64,000 bases of DNA from Lithospermum erythrorhizon (taxonomy: Eukaryota > Streptophyta > Magnoliopsida > Boraginales > Boraginaceae), in NCBI GenBank assembly GCA_019722365.1, contig JADFUC010002233.1, forward strand, positions 1 through 64,000, written 5' to 3'. Of the stretch, positions 46,166-58,846 are shown piece by piece (position 1 is the stretch's first letter; each line of letters starts with the position of its first letter). The notes below the pieces were generated by a model. It did not search any database, was not told where the DNA came from, and saw only the letters and a list, made by a program, of their open reading frames with translations. The position numbers were made by a program, and so were the translations under genes.

Positions 46166-49100
46166 CTTAATCAATTCAGTTTCTTCGTATGTTATTTTTC
46201 TACCGAGTTAGACACTCCTCCGGATTTTTTTTATATCACCCCAGTAAAATACGTGCATTCTTGTAAGTATTTATGTTTAAATATTTAAATTGTGATAATA
46301 AATAACATAATTAATTATTTACTTAAATTTGTAAATTATACTTTTGATTTATATTATAATTCATTTTGTTCATAGTTATATGATCCCTAATAATTTTTTA
46401 ATAATATAATTTTAATAATAGATTTAAAAAATTTGTTACCATATTCATCTTCATTTTCAAGGTTTAATAAAAGAATGCACATTACGTAATTTTCTTTATT
46501 GTTAAAATATCCTTTTTCTTTTAATAAAAATGCCTTGTATGATATTTTATTTATTGTTAAGAAAGCATCGACACCAGTGATTATTTAGTAGTATAAATTA
46601 TTTGTAGTTCTACTATTCAATTTTATTTTATGTAGTCATTTTTCATACTTTTAATTGATGATTGAATCAAGCCAAGTATTTATCAAAGCCCGAATAATAT
46701 CAAAACATTTTTATGAAATTCTCAATTTTAAGCCGTAGCAGTAGGAGGCCTGCGTTAGATGTCCCTTGTTCAAATGTAGAAATATTCCAAATGAATTATA
46801 TTGAAAATCGATGAAATAAAGATGACGTACTTAACTTTAAAAACTATATCTTGTGCAATAATTTTTTTAATAAAAGTTAAGCCTCGATAATTTATATGTG
46901 ATTAATATTACTTGATGAAAACCTTTTAAAATTTTGACATAAATAACAACTTTAATATAAAAGGTCACAAGAAGTCATTCAAATAGAAGATGAGGATACT
47001 GATTTGTACATCGAATGTTCATCAATAAAGTGGATTATATACCTATAATATACATATTCATGCATGTATTTTTTAGAACCATAATATTGATGCATTATAT
47101 TTCATATAGAGTGAAAACTAATATAAGTATTATTATGACAATATACTCTTATTTAGTTTACTAATTACTAATCAATATTAAATGTGAAAGATTGATTTTT
47201 TTTTAATTTTCTTTCATATATTGAATTCAACTCTAATTAATTGTACTACATGTAGTTTATAAATAAAAATATTTTTCTTTAAGCATAAAAACTAACATCT
47301 TATATATATTATAATAAAAATTAAATTTTTGAAATAAAATATCCAAATCTATTCTCATCATCTTAAATGATTGTCGTTCTTGAAGTTTAAGTCTTTCGAA
47401 TTGACAAACTTTTACCTTAAATAATAAACGTAATTTTGATTTGAATAAAATTTAATGCTCGATATTAAAATGCATTGAAAATATTATTATTTGTCTTTCA
47501 TCAAATATTATACAACATAAATAAAAATATTTGAATTGAATATTTAATGCATGAAAAAATCCAAATTCAAACGTGACAATCTATTGGGGATGGAGGGTAT
47601 TAGATATATAACTTGACACTTTTTTAATTTCAATTGTTAAATTGGGCCGAAGATGTTGATAATGAAGATATGATAATTAGCATACATATGAAAGTGGTAA
47701 AACTATTGCACATATTATAAGAGAGTAGATAATTTCAACTATATTTGAATTATTATAGAATTTTTAGGCAAAAATTTAGGACTTATTAATTTTTGAATTG
47801 TTGTAGGAGTCCTTTTTAAAACTTTTTAAAAACATATTTCCATCAATAGAAAATATTATAATAAGGATAATATAATAATTAGTAATGTGAAAGGAAACCT
47901 GACTGCATAACATAAGTAGGAGGGTATGATTATAACTTATAGTATTTGTTTCCAATTACGTCTGATTGGCATTTTCAGTTGCATTTTCAGTTATATGTTT
48001 ATATTGGGCCTCTATTAATAATTATTGAATGTTATATTAATATAAGACTTTAATCATTTTAATTATACTATATGTATTTATTATGAGCTTACCTGCACAT
48101 CAAACTATTTCTTATAATTGTATAAATAACTAGGATGTCAATTATATAAAACTGGATGAAGTAGTTAACAGTTTATTTCTGGAATCCAGCTATGCATTTT
48201 ATACATTCCTTAGTCCATTTTATGAAGAAACTATATAGCTCGAAGCCTCACCCTCCGTTTGTAACATGAAGATCCCCTTTCATTTTTTAAAACAAATACT
48301 ACTATTAGACTTATACACCTTCTCATTATGATCAACTCTTTTTGATGAAGTTTAATAAACAATTGTTACTTTGAACAGTTAAATCTAAACTAATGTTATT
48401 TATTTTGAGGTGAATATATGAATCAAGTGATTTTTGATTCACTTGCCTGTAGGGTTATAAAATTATGTTGTTTAGGGAAATAGAGTCATTTACATTCACT
48501 CCGTTTCACACTCAAATCATTTAACCCTTAAAGCAAGGATAATGGAGGGTGAGCGTTATTTTACAGCATTTCATCTGATTAACCTCGATTCACATAGAAA
48601 AAAATAAAACCAACATTTTGGAGTCACTCGTATCCAACGACTTCGATTATCCTCTCTAGGTTTATGTTTTACTTGACCATGTAGGAAATGATAGTAGAGG
48701 CTAGATTTCAATATAATTGGTTCCCGTCAATGGACTATTTTGTAGTCGAGCAAGGAGCAAAAATAATGTCGAACTTCAAGACATCTAACTTCTTTATGCG
48801 GTTTGCCCATGACAAAACATGCAAGTTGAAAGTTATTAGAAGCTGAGCAGTATAACCCAGTTGATTAGACTCGACTTTTTGAGTACTTGATTTGATCCGA
48901 CTTTATTAAGATCGAACCTAAAATGGTAGTTTCTCTAAAAATTAGTTGATGGGCCAATAGGCAGTGGCATTTATTGAGTTTTCCACGATGAGATATTAGT
49001 TCAAGCATTGTTGGCTGCATATTCTCTACTTTTTTGTACAACCTCTAATTGTGTTAGTTAGAATTTTTGTATTAGTTATTTGTAATACTCAATATTTGTA

Positions 49101-49393
49101 TTCGTAATTTACAATACTATGTAATCGTACTCTTCGCCCGCTAATTTACCAAAAGTTTTTCTAAAATTGAATAAATAAGTGGAGAATTTCATGATTATAA
49201 TTTGTTGATGATTAAGGTTTTAAGTGTGAAATAGGGTTTTGTTCTTGAATAGGGTTTGTTGTTGAGTAGGTTTAAGGTGATCGCCACCAAGCTCTTTACT
49301 CGATACAATGATAGAATAATTATATGAATTTGAGAGAGAAAAGAGTAGAGAGAGATGTGGCCATGGTCAGTGTACGAGTGAGAATCATTATAA
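46166..49393. other. AT-rich spacer downstream of the CASP-like gene
   Basis: No coding sequence recognised. An AATAAA signal near 46,298 could serve the CASP-like transcript. The rest is spacer with long A/T runs and no repeat that I can delimit. Confidence 0.55.
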
Positions 49394-51336
49394 TGTCAGC
49401 CAATACGAGGAGTCCTGCCAAACCCGATGGGCGACGGATTTAAAACTACTCGTTTCATCCAAAAAATTTGATTTCCATTAATATTCTCAAAATAATCCAC
49501 CAGTTTAAAATTCTGATCAAGTAGGGTGATATCCCAGCCAATAGAAACCCATATATATATACAAGCATATCCCAAAAAGCGGTAATGCGGCAAGGCTACA
49601 ATGGAGAGAATAAATATTGTATTAGGAATCTGAAATAAATCTTGAGCGAGGCTAGAAGTATAAGGCACACCGCATATACTAAATATGAACAAACCTCATA
49701 CACAAAGTGATATAAGGCAAAGCACCTATACACTAAGTATAAGGCACGCGCTTACTCTGGCTATTATAAGGCAAACCCAGCTTACTCTGCCTATTTAAGT
49801 ATAAGGCCAATAAGCGATATCTGCCCAGGAAGGAAAGTCGCTTTAACCTAATCATCCCGACTATAAGGTCAAATCCACGTGCAAGTCACCTCGAAAGTCA
49901 CGCGTAACTCGACCAACTCTACTGCTCCCCGAAACGATATTAAAAGCGCACGGCTAAAATATCTACTTGTCGTAAATCAATCCTGACCGCCCGACAGAAT
50001 ACGAGATATACCAAAAATTAGCCGACAAGACTAGAAATACAAAGTGCAAGGCCACGGAAATACAGCAGTGCCGACAAGGCCGCTAAATTAGAAATATAAG
50101 TTAGGAGTTGGTATTCTTTACTATGAAGCGATCTTGGCGCGCCGCGGAGTAGTCACATAATCATATCGCTTGAAGCTCACACAAATGAATCACACGTGTC
50201 ATTACAACCATTACATGTATACCATTCTCACGTAACCATACCCTGATGACATGTACCGCATGATTTAAAGTAAGTACATAGGTAACGCCCGTGAGATAAG
50301 TCTCTTTCGCCCTCTGGCAGCTACCCACAAAACCGCGAACACAATCCACGGTAAGCGCGCCCCGCTGCGATCAGCGCCTAACAAAACACCAGGAAATTAA
50401 TAATCAAGACTGCACTACTGCTACTTGCGTTCTAGAAGATACACTACCAACTCTTGAGTGGAACTATTTACTTGATGCAAATAGCGGATAAATAACGAAT
50501 TAATAATTCCGTCGGACCTGACTAATCGGTCCCATTTAGAATTCCACTTATTACTTTAACATTTCATATCAAATTATAAGTCATTATATTTAACCCTAAA
50601 ATCCATAATTATGACCTATACTCCAAAATATCAGGTATAACTCAGCTTTAAATCGTACTTTTCCTTCTTGCTAATCAATTTTAAATCACCATTTAACTTT
50701 CCGCAATAACTACAATAAGGTCCCGATTCGGCTCCTACATATTTAAAGTCTTATTAAAAATATCAACCAAAAATCAACTAAAACCTAGAAAAATCCAACT
50801 TTCAGCCATAACATCCTCAAGTAACCTCTAAATCATAGATTAATCAACATATCTGACATAGAGCCGTAACAAAAACTTAGAATCATCATAAAATTGAATT
50901 ATGCAAAAGTCAACCGAAAGTCAAACCTTGTAAAATTAGCAAAACTTCAATGTTCATGCCTCAAATTTGTAGGAAAGATGATGGGAAGCCCTTAACAATC
51001 AACTTGAGGATATTTATTAGCAACAAAGTGAAGGAAATGGAAGAAAAAATCTTGTTTGTAATTCAAAGGGACTACCGGCCAAAGTATGGAGAAGGAGGAG
51101 ATATTTTGTGTTTATGATGATAAGGATGAAGATGAGTTAACTTAACAACTTAAGTCATATTAAAAAAACCCTTGTGAGAGTTTGTCTTTCATTTAATGAA
51201 TCGAGTTATCAGCGGCTTAACGATCTGCTCTTGGAATTATCTCCGGCGTTACTCTTACTAAATTATAAATGTGATTCGGTTCAAATAAATTTACAATTAA
51301 TATAATTATCGAAATTAACGGGCAGGTTATTAGAAG
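49394..51336 (-). mobile_element. LTR copy B of the 2.5-kb family
   Basis: Same family and strand as copy C: they share the TACGAGG end, CGTTTCATCCAAAAA, a CCCATATATATATAC run, AGTAATGCGGCAAGGCT, the GTATAAGGC array and the AAATTATAAATGTGATTCGG block near the other end. It is about 600 bp shorter than copies A and C, and its array is shorter. Its upper end, CTAATAACCTGCCCGTT on the minus strand, abuts a GA-rich run. Confidence 0.7.
49660..49810 (-). repeat. GTATAAGGC tandem array in LTR copy B
   Basis: Degenerate units of about 30 bp built on CACTAAGTATAAGGCACGC recur here. The unit contains a short dyad, CTTATAC against GTATAAG. Confidence 0.75.
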
Positions 51337-52786
51337 AGATAGAGAGAGAGAGAGATTGGAGAAGATGATCGCAAATATTATTAATTCATCATAATGATCC
51401 TAGAGGGTGTACAACCCTTTATATACAAAGACTCTCCAATATGGACTAGGGCTACAAAAAAACCTAGTCCAACTATAACATCGACAAACATATCCTAATA
51501 CTAGTTTGAAAGTTAAGATGTGGGTTATATTTTTGACTATTGAGGTCTAATGATAAACATATCATATCGTTCGTCTATTAATTCAAATTTGAAATGTGGT
51601 TTATAATTGTTTTTTGGAGCTATCGAGGTCTAATGATACTGATGTGGGTTATTCTTTTACATTGACAGTGGCTAGTGGTTTGAGTATTGCCGTGTTTGTT
51701 CGCGTTCAGGTTGACTTTTCTCTGTTGTGAATATTGCTTCTATTGTTAACCTCCAAAGCCTCCGTTCGGTTTACAGGCCGAAGACACTGATGTGTAAGTT
51801 AATTAAGTTAAGAATATGGACAGACTTGACAGATTGTATAAGATATTACATCCAAATGGGTATGGCGTAAAGAAGAAATTATATACAATTAGTAATATTG
51901 TCGGTCGGTCGGGTATTTGGCAAAACAATTAGGCCAGGGCGATATTTGGAAATAAGGATATTTGAAATAGTGCAGCCGAACAATTTGATTGTACAACCAA
52001 TTTACTTATTTAAGTTTTAAGTTCATATATACGTTCGATTATATATGATAATGTTAAATTAGGATACTCGATGTGACGTTAGGGATTATGATGAACTGCT
52101 AGGAGTGCAACTCATTGATGTGAATATTTCTTGGAAGCGTTTTTCTTTGGATCTTTAGAGGGATCTCAATCCTGATATTCATGCTTTGATCCCCGAAGAA
52201 GAGCGGTACATTTTATGTCTCTTGAATTGTGCTTATATAACTAGTAGTGATCGTATGATTACGTATCAGTAGTATTAGTATAATATTATTTATACGTTAG
52301 AATTTGGGTAGCCATGACAGGCGTAATTATAGAAATCAAATCTTATTTCAGCGCTCATGAAACTTGCCGTGACGATTACGTTACAATTCATTTATCACGC
52401 GTCTCTAATCATGGAGTTAGCCTTGTAAGCGTAATAAGTAGGCTTATGCATTTCTTTCTTTACTCAATTCGAACTAAATCGGGTACTATGGCATCCATGG
52501 CAATCGATCCGTCTTTAGATTTAAGGAAGGCTGAGATCGCTTGTATATCGAGGATGGATAAATTCCTTATAATATATCGACACCTCTTTGCTATACTTAA
52601 TGTGTCACCTTGACATATGTCGTTATAATCCTTACTTGAAGCGGGCGTTTGGCAATGGTCAAGCCTGACTCACATATAACATAAGTATTTATATGACGAG
52701 GTCTAAGAATTGTTAAACTTAATAGTTCTAGGCAAACATCATAGGATCACGGATATACATATCTTACATGATTTTCTGATCCGATC
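51337..52786. other. Sequence between LTR copies B and C, unassigned
   Basis: Begins with a GA microsatellite (51,336-51,358). A stretch then follows (51,390-51,500) that resembles a copia-type LTR on style only (GTACAACCCTTTATATACAA). A 99-codon open frame at 52,314-52,613 is unrecognised. No gag or pol motif is visible, so copies B and C do not enclose an autonomous element. Confidence 0.4.
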
Positions 52787-55318
52787 TGTGACGACCGCCC
52801 AGTCGGCCATACGAGGTGAGTATTAAAATCCGAGAACGAGTCCCAAACCGATGGAGCGGCTTCGATTTAAAACACAATTCGTTTCATCCAAAAATGTGAT
52901 CCTGACCAAGTTTAAAATCAAAAGCGAGTTTTTAAAATTTATAATCGTCAGTGATATCGAAGCTTGACAAACCCATATATATATACACAACATATCCCAA
53001 AATAAAGTAATGCGGCAAGGCTGGCAGATGATCGCGTCTTTATTATCCTAAATACAAAATGACAACGGCTTGACAAGGCTAAAGTTTTCCAAAAGGAAAA
53101 AATACAACAATCGAAGCGATTCACAACACGTCAAAATGTTGTGAGGATCTCTACTTCCGATGCTCACTGGCCACTCGGAACAAAACTCTCAAAGCGGTCT
53201 CTTGGCGTAATTGCCGCTGTCAACTTTGACACAAATGAAATGCCGCCAATGCGAAAGGGTGTAAGCCGCGAGGCTTGGTGGCTGCTGGCGGGGATGAAGC
53301 ACCATGCAGACGAGTCGATCAATAATATAATAGTCAAATGAATTAAATCGTATATCGAGGCTACTTAAAAGATTAAATCCTGTGTAATTCGCGAGGAAAA
53401 TCTCGGACATAATACATGAAGAGATATAATGAGAAGGTTCGGCAAGCACACAATTTCAGAGAAAAGAAATCAAAAGACTCGACAACGACTAAAACTCTAA
53501 TTAAGTGAGCCTCATCTCTAAGTAACCCTTTGATTATATCGGCCTCTAATGCGCGTATGCTGATCCGTCACACTGCGGGAATGGACTAATCAATAATCAC
53601 CCAGCGCTTATACATGAGTATAAGACCAAAGCCCGCGCTCGTACACTAAGTACAAAATGATCTTATACTAAGTATAAGGCCTGTGGCGCTTATACCATAC
53701 GTTATAAGGCCTTGGCGTATCTGCGGTATAAGGCACGCTTATACACTAAGTATAAGGCACCCGCTTATAGACTAAGTATAAGGCCAATATTATCGCGTAT
53801 AAATTTGCAAGGAAGGGAGAGTCACTTTTAATCCTAGTAATCCCAAGCGTAGGGTCGCCCCGATACTCGGGAGCCTCGAGCTCGTACGCCTTGAGCAACT
53901 CTGCTCCCCGAGCGGTATTGACCTGCTGACTAAAGCGTCCATGATCGTAAATGTCCATGATCGGCAGAAATGAGGCCGAAGCATGTCGAAAGTGCCGACA
54001 AGGGCCACAAAGAAGCGTCTGACTAAGTTCCGGCCAGGCCACGTAATATAATGGTCTTGATCGAGGAATGAATTCATAAATATAAGTTGGGAGTTAATTT
54101 GTTGCTTACCTAAAATGATCTTGACATACAAACACGATCCACGTAACCTGACAATTACATTGTATATCATTCTCATAATCATACTTAGCGATAACACATG
54201 TATATCGGGAAATCAAGGTAGAAATCGTAAAGTAACACTAGTGAGATGATACTCCTACTGCTTTGCATTCCACCATGAAACCTCCATGAACACATCGATG
54301 GCTTCTTACTTTTCACGATGTTAGCGCCTAAACGGCGCTAGAATTATAATCGAGACCTACGGCCCCATACCGGCGTTCTAGAGATACATAACTTGACTCT
54401 TGGGGAACTATTTCCCAGCGGTCTACTTTGTAGCGGATAACTATGGGTATAATCCCGTAGACGCATGATAGTCCCCGCTAAAATTCCCATGTATCAACTT
54501 TATCGTTACAATTCCAGCTTATAAGTCGTTAGTTGTCCGATTTATAAACCGGCTTGGAATTAATACTTTTTCAACCTAATTGCCTTTAATCGATTTAAAT
54601 CACGATTTAATACTCATGGCTTAACTATAATAAGGTCCCAACGTAACCTCACTACGCATTTAAAGTCTTAGAAAATATCACCCGAGAAAAGTCAAGCGAA
54701 AACCTAAAAGTCAACCCGGCCACGCATCCCAAGCGACCTCTAAATCACGAATTAATGACATATACGTCCGCGAGCCATAACCAACTAAGATTCATCATAA
54801 AAATTGAATTATGGAAAAGTCAACTAAAGTCAACCGTATGAGAAACCAAAAAATATCTCAAAAAGACTTGAACTTTCATACGCCTTTCGAAGAGAGAATG
54901 ATGGGGAAAAAAGATATTCTACAACCGATCTTGAGTTTGACGACAATAGAAGAGAGAAATGGAAAATGAAATTTTTTTAAGGGGAGGGGTGAATATTTCT
55001 GACGAACCATGAAAAGAAAGAAGATGATGAAGTGTTTGATAATAATGATGTGGAAGATAAGCATGACTAGATATTTAAAAACTCGAGTCGGATTCGGGTT
55101 TGGTTAATTTCTCCATTTGCTCGTATTTAAATCCTCAGCGAACCCGATTTTAAAAGATAAAATTTTCCATGGCAAAAACTACTAAATTATAAATGTAATT
55201 CGGCTAAAAATTTTCACGAAATAATATTATCGTCGAAATTATTTATCTTATCCCGAGTCCACATTTGAGCAGAAGAATTAATTAATAATCTTTTTTTTGT
55301 AGCAGGTTGTCTGATACA
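52787..55318 (-). mobile_element. LTR copy C of the 2.5-kb family, with primer-binding-like site
   Basis: On the minus strand it starts TGTATCAGACAACCTG at 55,318 and ends GGTCGTCACA at 52,787. Immediately inside lies GATCGGATCAGA (52,775-52,786), a decayed form of the tRNA-Met primer site TGGTATCAGAGC. It therefore looks like a 5' LTR, with copy B as a possible 3' partner 1.45 kb further on. Its length (2,532 bp) is close to copy A (about 2,574 bp). Confidence 0.7.
53600..53795 (-). repeat. GTATAAGGC tandem array in LTR copy C
   Basis: About six degenerate units of roughly 30 bp, for example CTTATACACTAAGTATAAGG. It is the counterpart of the array at 10,600-10,780 on the other strand. Confidence 0.8.
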
Positions 55319-55579
55319 CGCTAATAAAATTTCGGCGGCGCCGAAATTTAGCAGCCTCAAACAATCAAAAGCGAAACAATATAATAACACAAAATCAAAT
55401 ATCCACGCAAAATAAAAGCAATACTAACTCCACTCTAAATCCCGGCCGTGAAATAAATCGGCCCTTCTCACACTAATAACACTGCGATGCCGTCATTCTT
55501 TGAAATTATAGATTCGATCACTTGAAACCAGTCGAACTCATGGTAATCTCCACAATAAACTCACGGCATAAAGTCGACT

Positions 55580-56110
55580 CGGTATTTCATCCTACTCTAA
55601 GTCCTTTGATTTCCCTTTCTCGATTACATCGGCTAACCCATTGCCTTCCACAGAGTGGTACTCGATAGTCGAAATCATAATCAACGATGAACTTCAATCC
55701 GCCTCATCTGCCTCAGAATTCAAATCTCTGCGTCGGTAAGATACTTCAAACTCTTATGATCGGTAAGCATCGGCATTTGGCAATGCGGATAGTGTCTCCC
55801 GAACTTCAACGCCAAAGACTATCTCCAGCCCAGCTCGAATCATGGAATTCGGATAGTTCTTCTCAAGCTGTCGGGAAGCATAGGCAATCACCTTCCCATT
55901 GCGTGAGAACACACCCCAATCACGATGCGAGCGTCAATTTTCATAAATCACGTAGCCCTCAAACCAGACGGTATCACCAACATTGGGCGAGAGTCAGCTT
56001 CTCCTTTAATACCTACAAACGATCCTCATGATCATCATCCCGAATAAAAGCGGAACCCGCACTACGGTCAACTTTGAGAATTGATGGCGTCGCGATCAGG
56101 AAAAGTCATG
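55580..56110 (-). pseudogene. Gypsy RNase H, decayed
   Basis: The minus strand shows, across frames, the RNase H order of gypsy elements: KEKLT, LGCVLTQ, a KVIAYASRQL-like block, then LTDHKSLKYL-like and DYDFDYR blocks, ending close to a VADVIEK(G)KS-like end. It is followed directly by the border region of LTR copy C rather than by integrase. Confidence 0.7.
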
Positions 56111-56149
56111 ATGAATCTCTGTAATAACCCGTAGCTTGAAACTCCAAAC

Positions 56150-56948
56150 CTCGGTCGCGTAGGGCAGCTTTGGTATTGAGCCTCACCTTGTGGATCCAGC
56201 ACAAAATACCTCGCCGAATAACTGACCGAGGAGGTGCGCTTCGCCAGCGGAACTCACGTTTGGAAACTTGGCATACAGTAGTGCTTTATGCCGAGGTCCT
56301 CATTACAATCACCGCAAATGCCTCTCATGCTCCTCCTCCCTACAGGAATATATCCGAATATCATTAATGGAATACCACCAAAACTCATCCGAATACTCCG
56401 GCTTGCCCAGTTCGTGAATCCATAAAGGCCGCCGGTGCATTTTGTCGATCAAATGGCATCATTTATAAATTCATAATGTCCGTAATGAAAGGATTGGAAA
56501 GCGATTTGGAATATCCTCTCCTTTGATCTCAGCATTGATAACGGACCGCCAAATCAATCTTGAAGCGCCTTTGCATCCTTGGTGATCAAACAAATGCATC
56601 AGTGCAGGAAATGGGTATAGGTTCTTAATGGTCACTTTATTGGTACTTTATGAGTGATCTGGCATTACTCGTGAACCCGTCCTTCTTTTTCTAAACAACC
56701 TTTAGGGCGCCCTCACGGAGGAGGAATACACTCGATGCGATGAATCCTTTTTCTCCAACAACTCACATGGCGAGTCCATGATTCCTGCCAATTAGAATTT
56801 GGAGCCGTCTGTACGGTGGAAGAGAAATTGGTGCCGTACCGGGGAATAACCTCCCCCCGATAACAAATTCGATCTCCCTCTGCAATTTGGCAGCCAGGTA
56901 AGTCCTCAAGAAAAACATCCTTGAACTCTCTAACAACCTTGGCCACAT
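56150..56948 (-). pseudogene. Gypsy reverse transcriptase, decayed
   Basis: Starts with VVREFKDVFLEDLPG, the conserved entry to gypsy RT, then PGTAPISLPPYR in a shifted frame. After a gap, NAPAAFMDS is the conserved NAPAxFM box. The catalytic FIDDI box is decayed (56,359-56,373): an extra base breaks the frame and a G-to-A change turns the first Asp codon into Asn. It is certainly inactive. Confidence 0.8.
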
Positions 56949-56976
56949 CCTCTACTACGCCTCTTATCTACTCAAA

Positions 56977-57237
56977 TCAGCCACATACCCCAAAGAACCA
57001 ATGCGCTTTTCCGAGATCAATCGCTTTAGCCTCAGTGCGACCTGAAAACTTCGAGCAAAATCTTTTGTCTCCCTTAAAATCGGATGTCGGTCTCCCCAAA
57101 CCCACAAAAGTAATCTCCTTCCGATGGAAATCAATAACGGCATGATGTTTCCCCAACCAATCCATACCCAAGATAAGGTCAAAATAAAGCTCGAATGGAA
57201 ATGCATCAGCCAGACGACAAGCCCGACCCACAAACAA
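56977..57237 (-). pseudogene. Gypsy aspartic protease, C-terminal part
   Basis: The segment FDLILGMDWLGKHHAVIDFH is the diagnostic end of the plant gypsy protease domain (usually LGMDWLxxHxAxIDC). The upstream active-site DTG is not recognisable because frames break before it. Confidence 0.8.
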
Positions 57238-57559
57238 TCAAGGGCGGTCTACATGTACAAATCTAACCACAAGCCCGGCCTCCCTACGGGTGTCATAATC
57301 TCAAGTGGAGCAGAAAAGGCACACAACATACAGATAAGGCGAGAAATAAAAGTCGAGAAACAAAAGAATCATGTAGCCCGAATAAAAGCAACCTTTGGTA
57401 TCCGTATCCACTTAGCGAAATAATGTACATGCGCGCTACACAGGGTATGTGCCTCCCCGATGAGTAACGGCGTGAATCGGCCTCGACCCGACTCACGCTC
57501 ATTTCTTTACCCGCGGCGCTCCCTCACAGTCCTCGACTCCATTATCCAGCCTCTCGGCC

Positions 57560-58335
57560 AGACCATTTCATTAGGCTCCCCACGATAGCACTACAACAAT
57601 TTGGCCCATTCTTTGATACTAGCACCTCCCCTACGGGAAGGCGGGGACACTCCTTAAGCCAAATGTCACAATTTGCTAGCATCGATAGCATAAGACCACT
57701 TTCTCCCGAAAATCCCTGCTTGCACATGCCCAATCGACATAGCGGTAACAACGGATACACTGGACCCCGGAAGGCTACTGCGGACCCCGCCCGGATCTTG
57801 CGAGGCGCCCACGTGCAGAAGAAGTAGTAACATAGCTTCGAGTGGCCCAGCCGAACCTTTGAAGTGACTCTGCCCGGAAGGCTGTGAGTAGTCCTCCTGC
57901 GAACTCACAGAGCTAGATGGCCTACCGGAAAGAAAGTCTCGAATTCGACTCATACCGATCCGCTTTCGCCTGCAGGCTGCCAACTCCATTTCCGTCTTGA
58001 GTACGCATTCCTCACGGCATGGAAACTAGTAAATCCATCGGTGAGATTTGGTGGCGTATACCACAGCGTCGAGCCATCCTTGAATCTAGTCCTCTTAGCC
58101 TGCAACGGATAAACATGAGGAAGTAGTCGGCGGATCGGCTGAAGCATCTCATCGCCTCCAACGACCTCGAACCACGAGTCAACAAAATCGGCTCTCAGGC
58201 CGCCATCTGGGTTTCTAGCGTAAATTCTCCGGAAGAGCTCGACAAATCGCTCCCGGGACACGGCCCAGACCTCCCATACCGTAGTGGAGGCGTTGTTTCG
58301 GAGTTCTCCAGCAGTCAGGCACCTTGTGAAGTCTA
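57560..58335 (-). pseudogene. Gypsy gag remnant with zinc-knuckle tail
   Basis: The upper part has RERFVELFRRIYARNPDGGLR and GDEMLQPIRRLLPHVYPL, then RFKDG, which follow the capsid layout of plant gypsy Gag (W-x-x-F, YF-like, F-x-x-GL). A Ser/Gln-rich hinge follows, then VRSS...GHVQ and later CDIWLKECPRLP, which look like remains of CCHC knuckles. Several frame changes occur. Confidence 0.65.
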
Positions 58336-58653
58336 TAAGTAGCAACCGCATAAGAAATATGTATGTGTGTGTGTGTGTGTGTGGTGTAATGATATGTTTG
58401 ATAAGATTTGATTGGGTACTACTCATGCTCGCCCAAAGATCGTCTTAACTTTTCGGAGAAACTCGTCACCTTAGGCTAAATTTGTTAAGTGTCTTGACTT
58501 GGGGTAGTCAGGATGGGTGACCATTGGGAAGTTTCGATTGCTTACGTAGTCGGGGCAAGCGTCTTGCGGAAAGGAACGCCGTGGTAGTTTGTGAGGCGGA
58601 GTCCATCAAATCTAATGCTTGTCTGAGCTTACGGTGAGCCGGGCGGGCGTGCA
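58335..58653 (+). repeat. 5' LTR of the Cassandra-like element
   Basis: Shares GATATGTTTGATAAGATTTG, GTCTTAACTT..CGGAG, GGATGGGTGACC, GTCCATCAAATCTAAT and CGGTGAGC..GCGGGC with the 3' LTR. Its first 30 bases are diverged and a (TG)n run has expanded at 58,362-58,384. Confidence 0.75.
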
Positions 58654-58846
58654 AATAGTATCGAGGAAGCAAAGCCGTTCGGAACAAAGTGCAGGACACC
58701 TACCAGCGTAACTAAGTCTTATGCGAACAGAAGAGTCACAGGACCTCGAGGCGTGGGCCACCTCTAGAATCTCACACCGCGGATGGTGCGGTCCACGGAT
58801 ATGTTGTGACTTCAGCGAGGGCGTTGAGTATTTAAGTGGGGGAGGT

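Larger units (their letters stand above)
55580..58335 (-). mobile_element. Ty3/gypsy remnant: gag, protease, RT, RNase H, no integrase
   Basis: On the minus strand the expected gypsy order appears in shifting frames. No integrase is found: RNase H is followed within about 260 bases by the start of LTR copy C. The gag side ends at the Cassandra-like element. Every domain is broken by stops and frameshifts, so it is a fossil. It is a different gypsy lineage from the Tat element (no second RNase H, CCHC-type gag). Confidence 0.8.

Noticed and set aside
46725..46790. tRNA-like or SINE-like sequence (GTAGCAGTAGGAGGCCTGCG, then CTTGTTCAAATG).
   Set aside because: Loose A-box and B-box resemblance only; no cloverleaf can be drawn and no second copy or tail was found.
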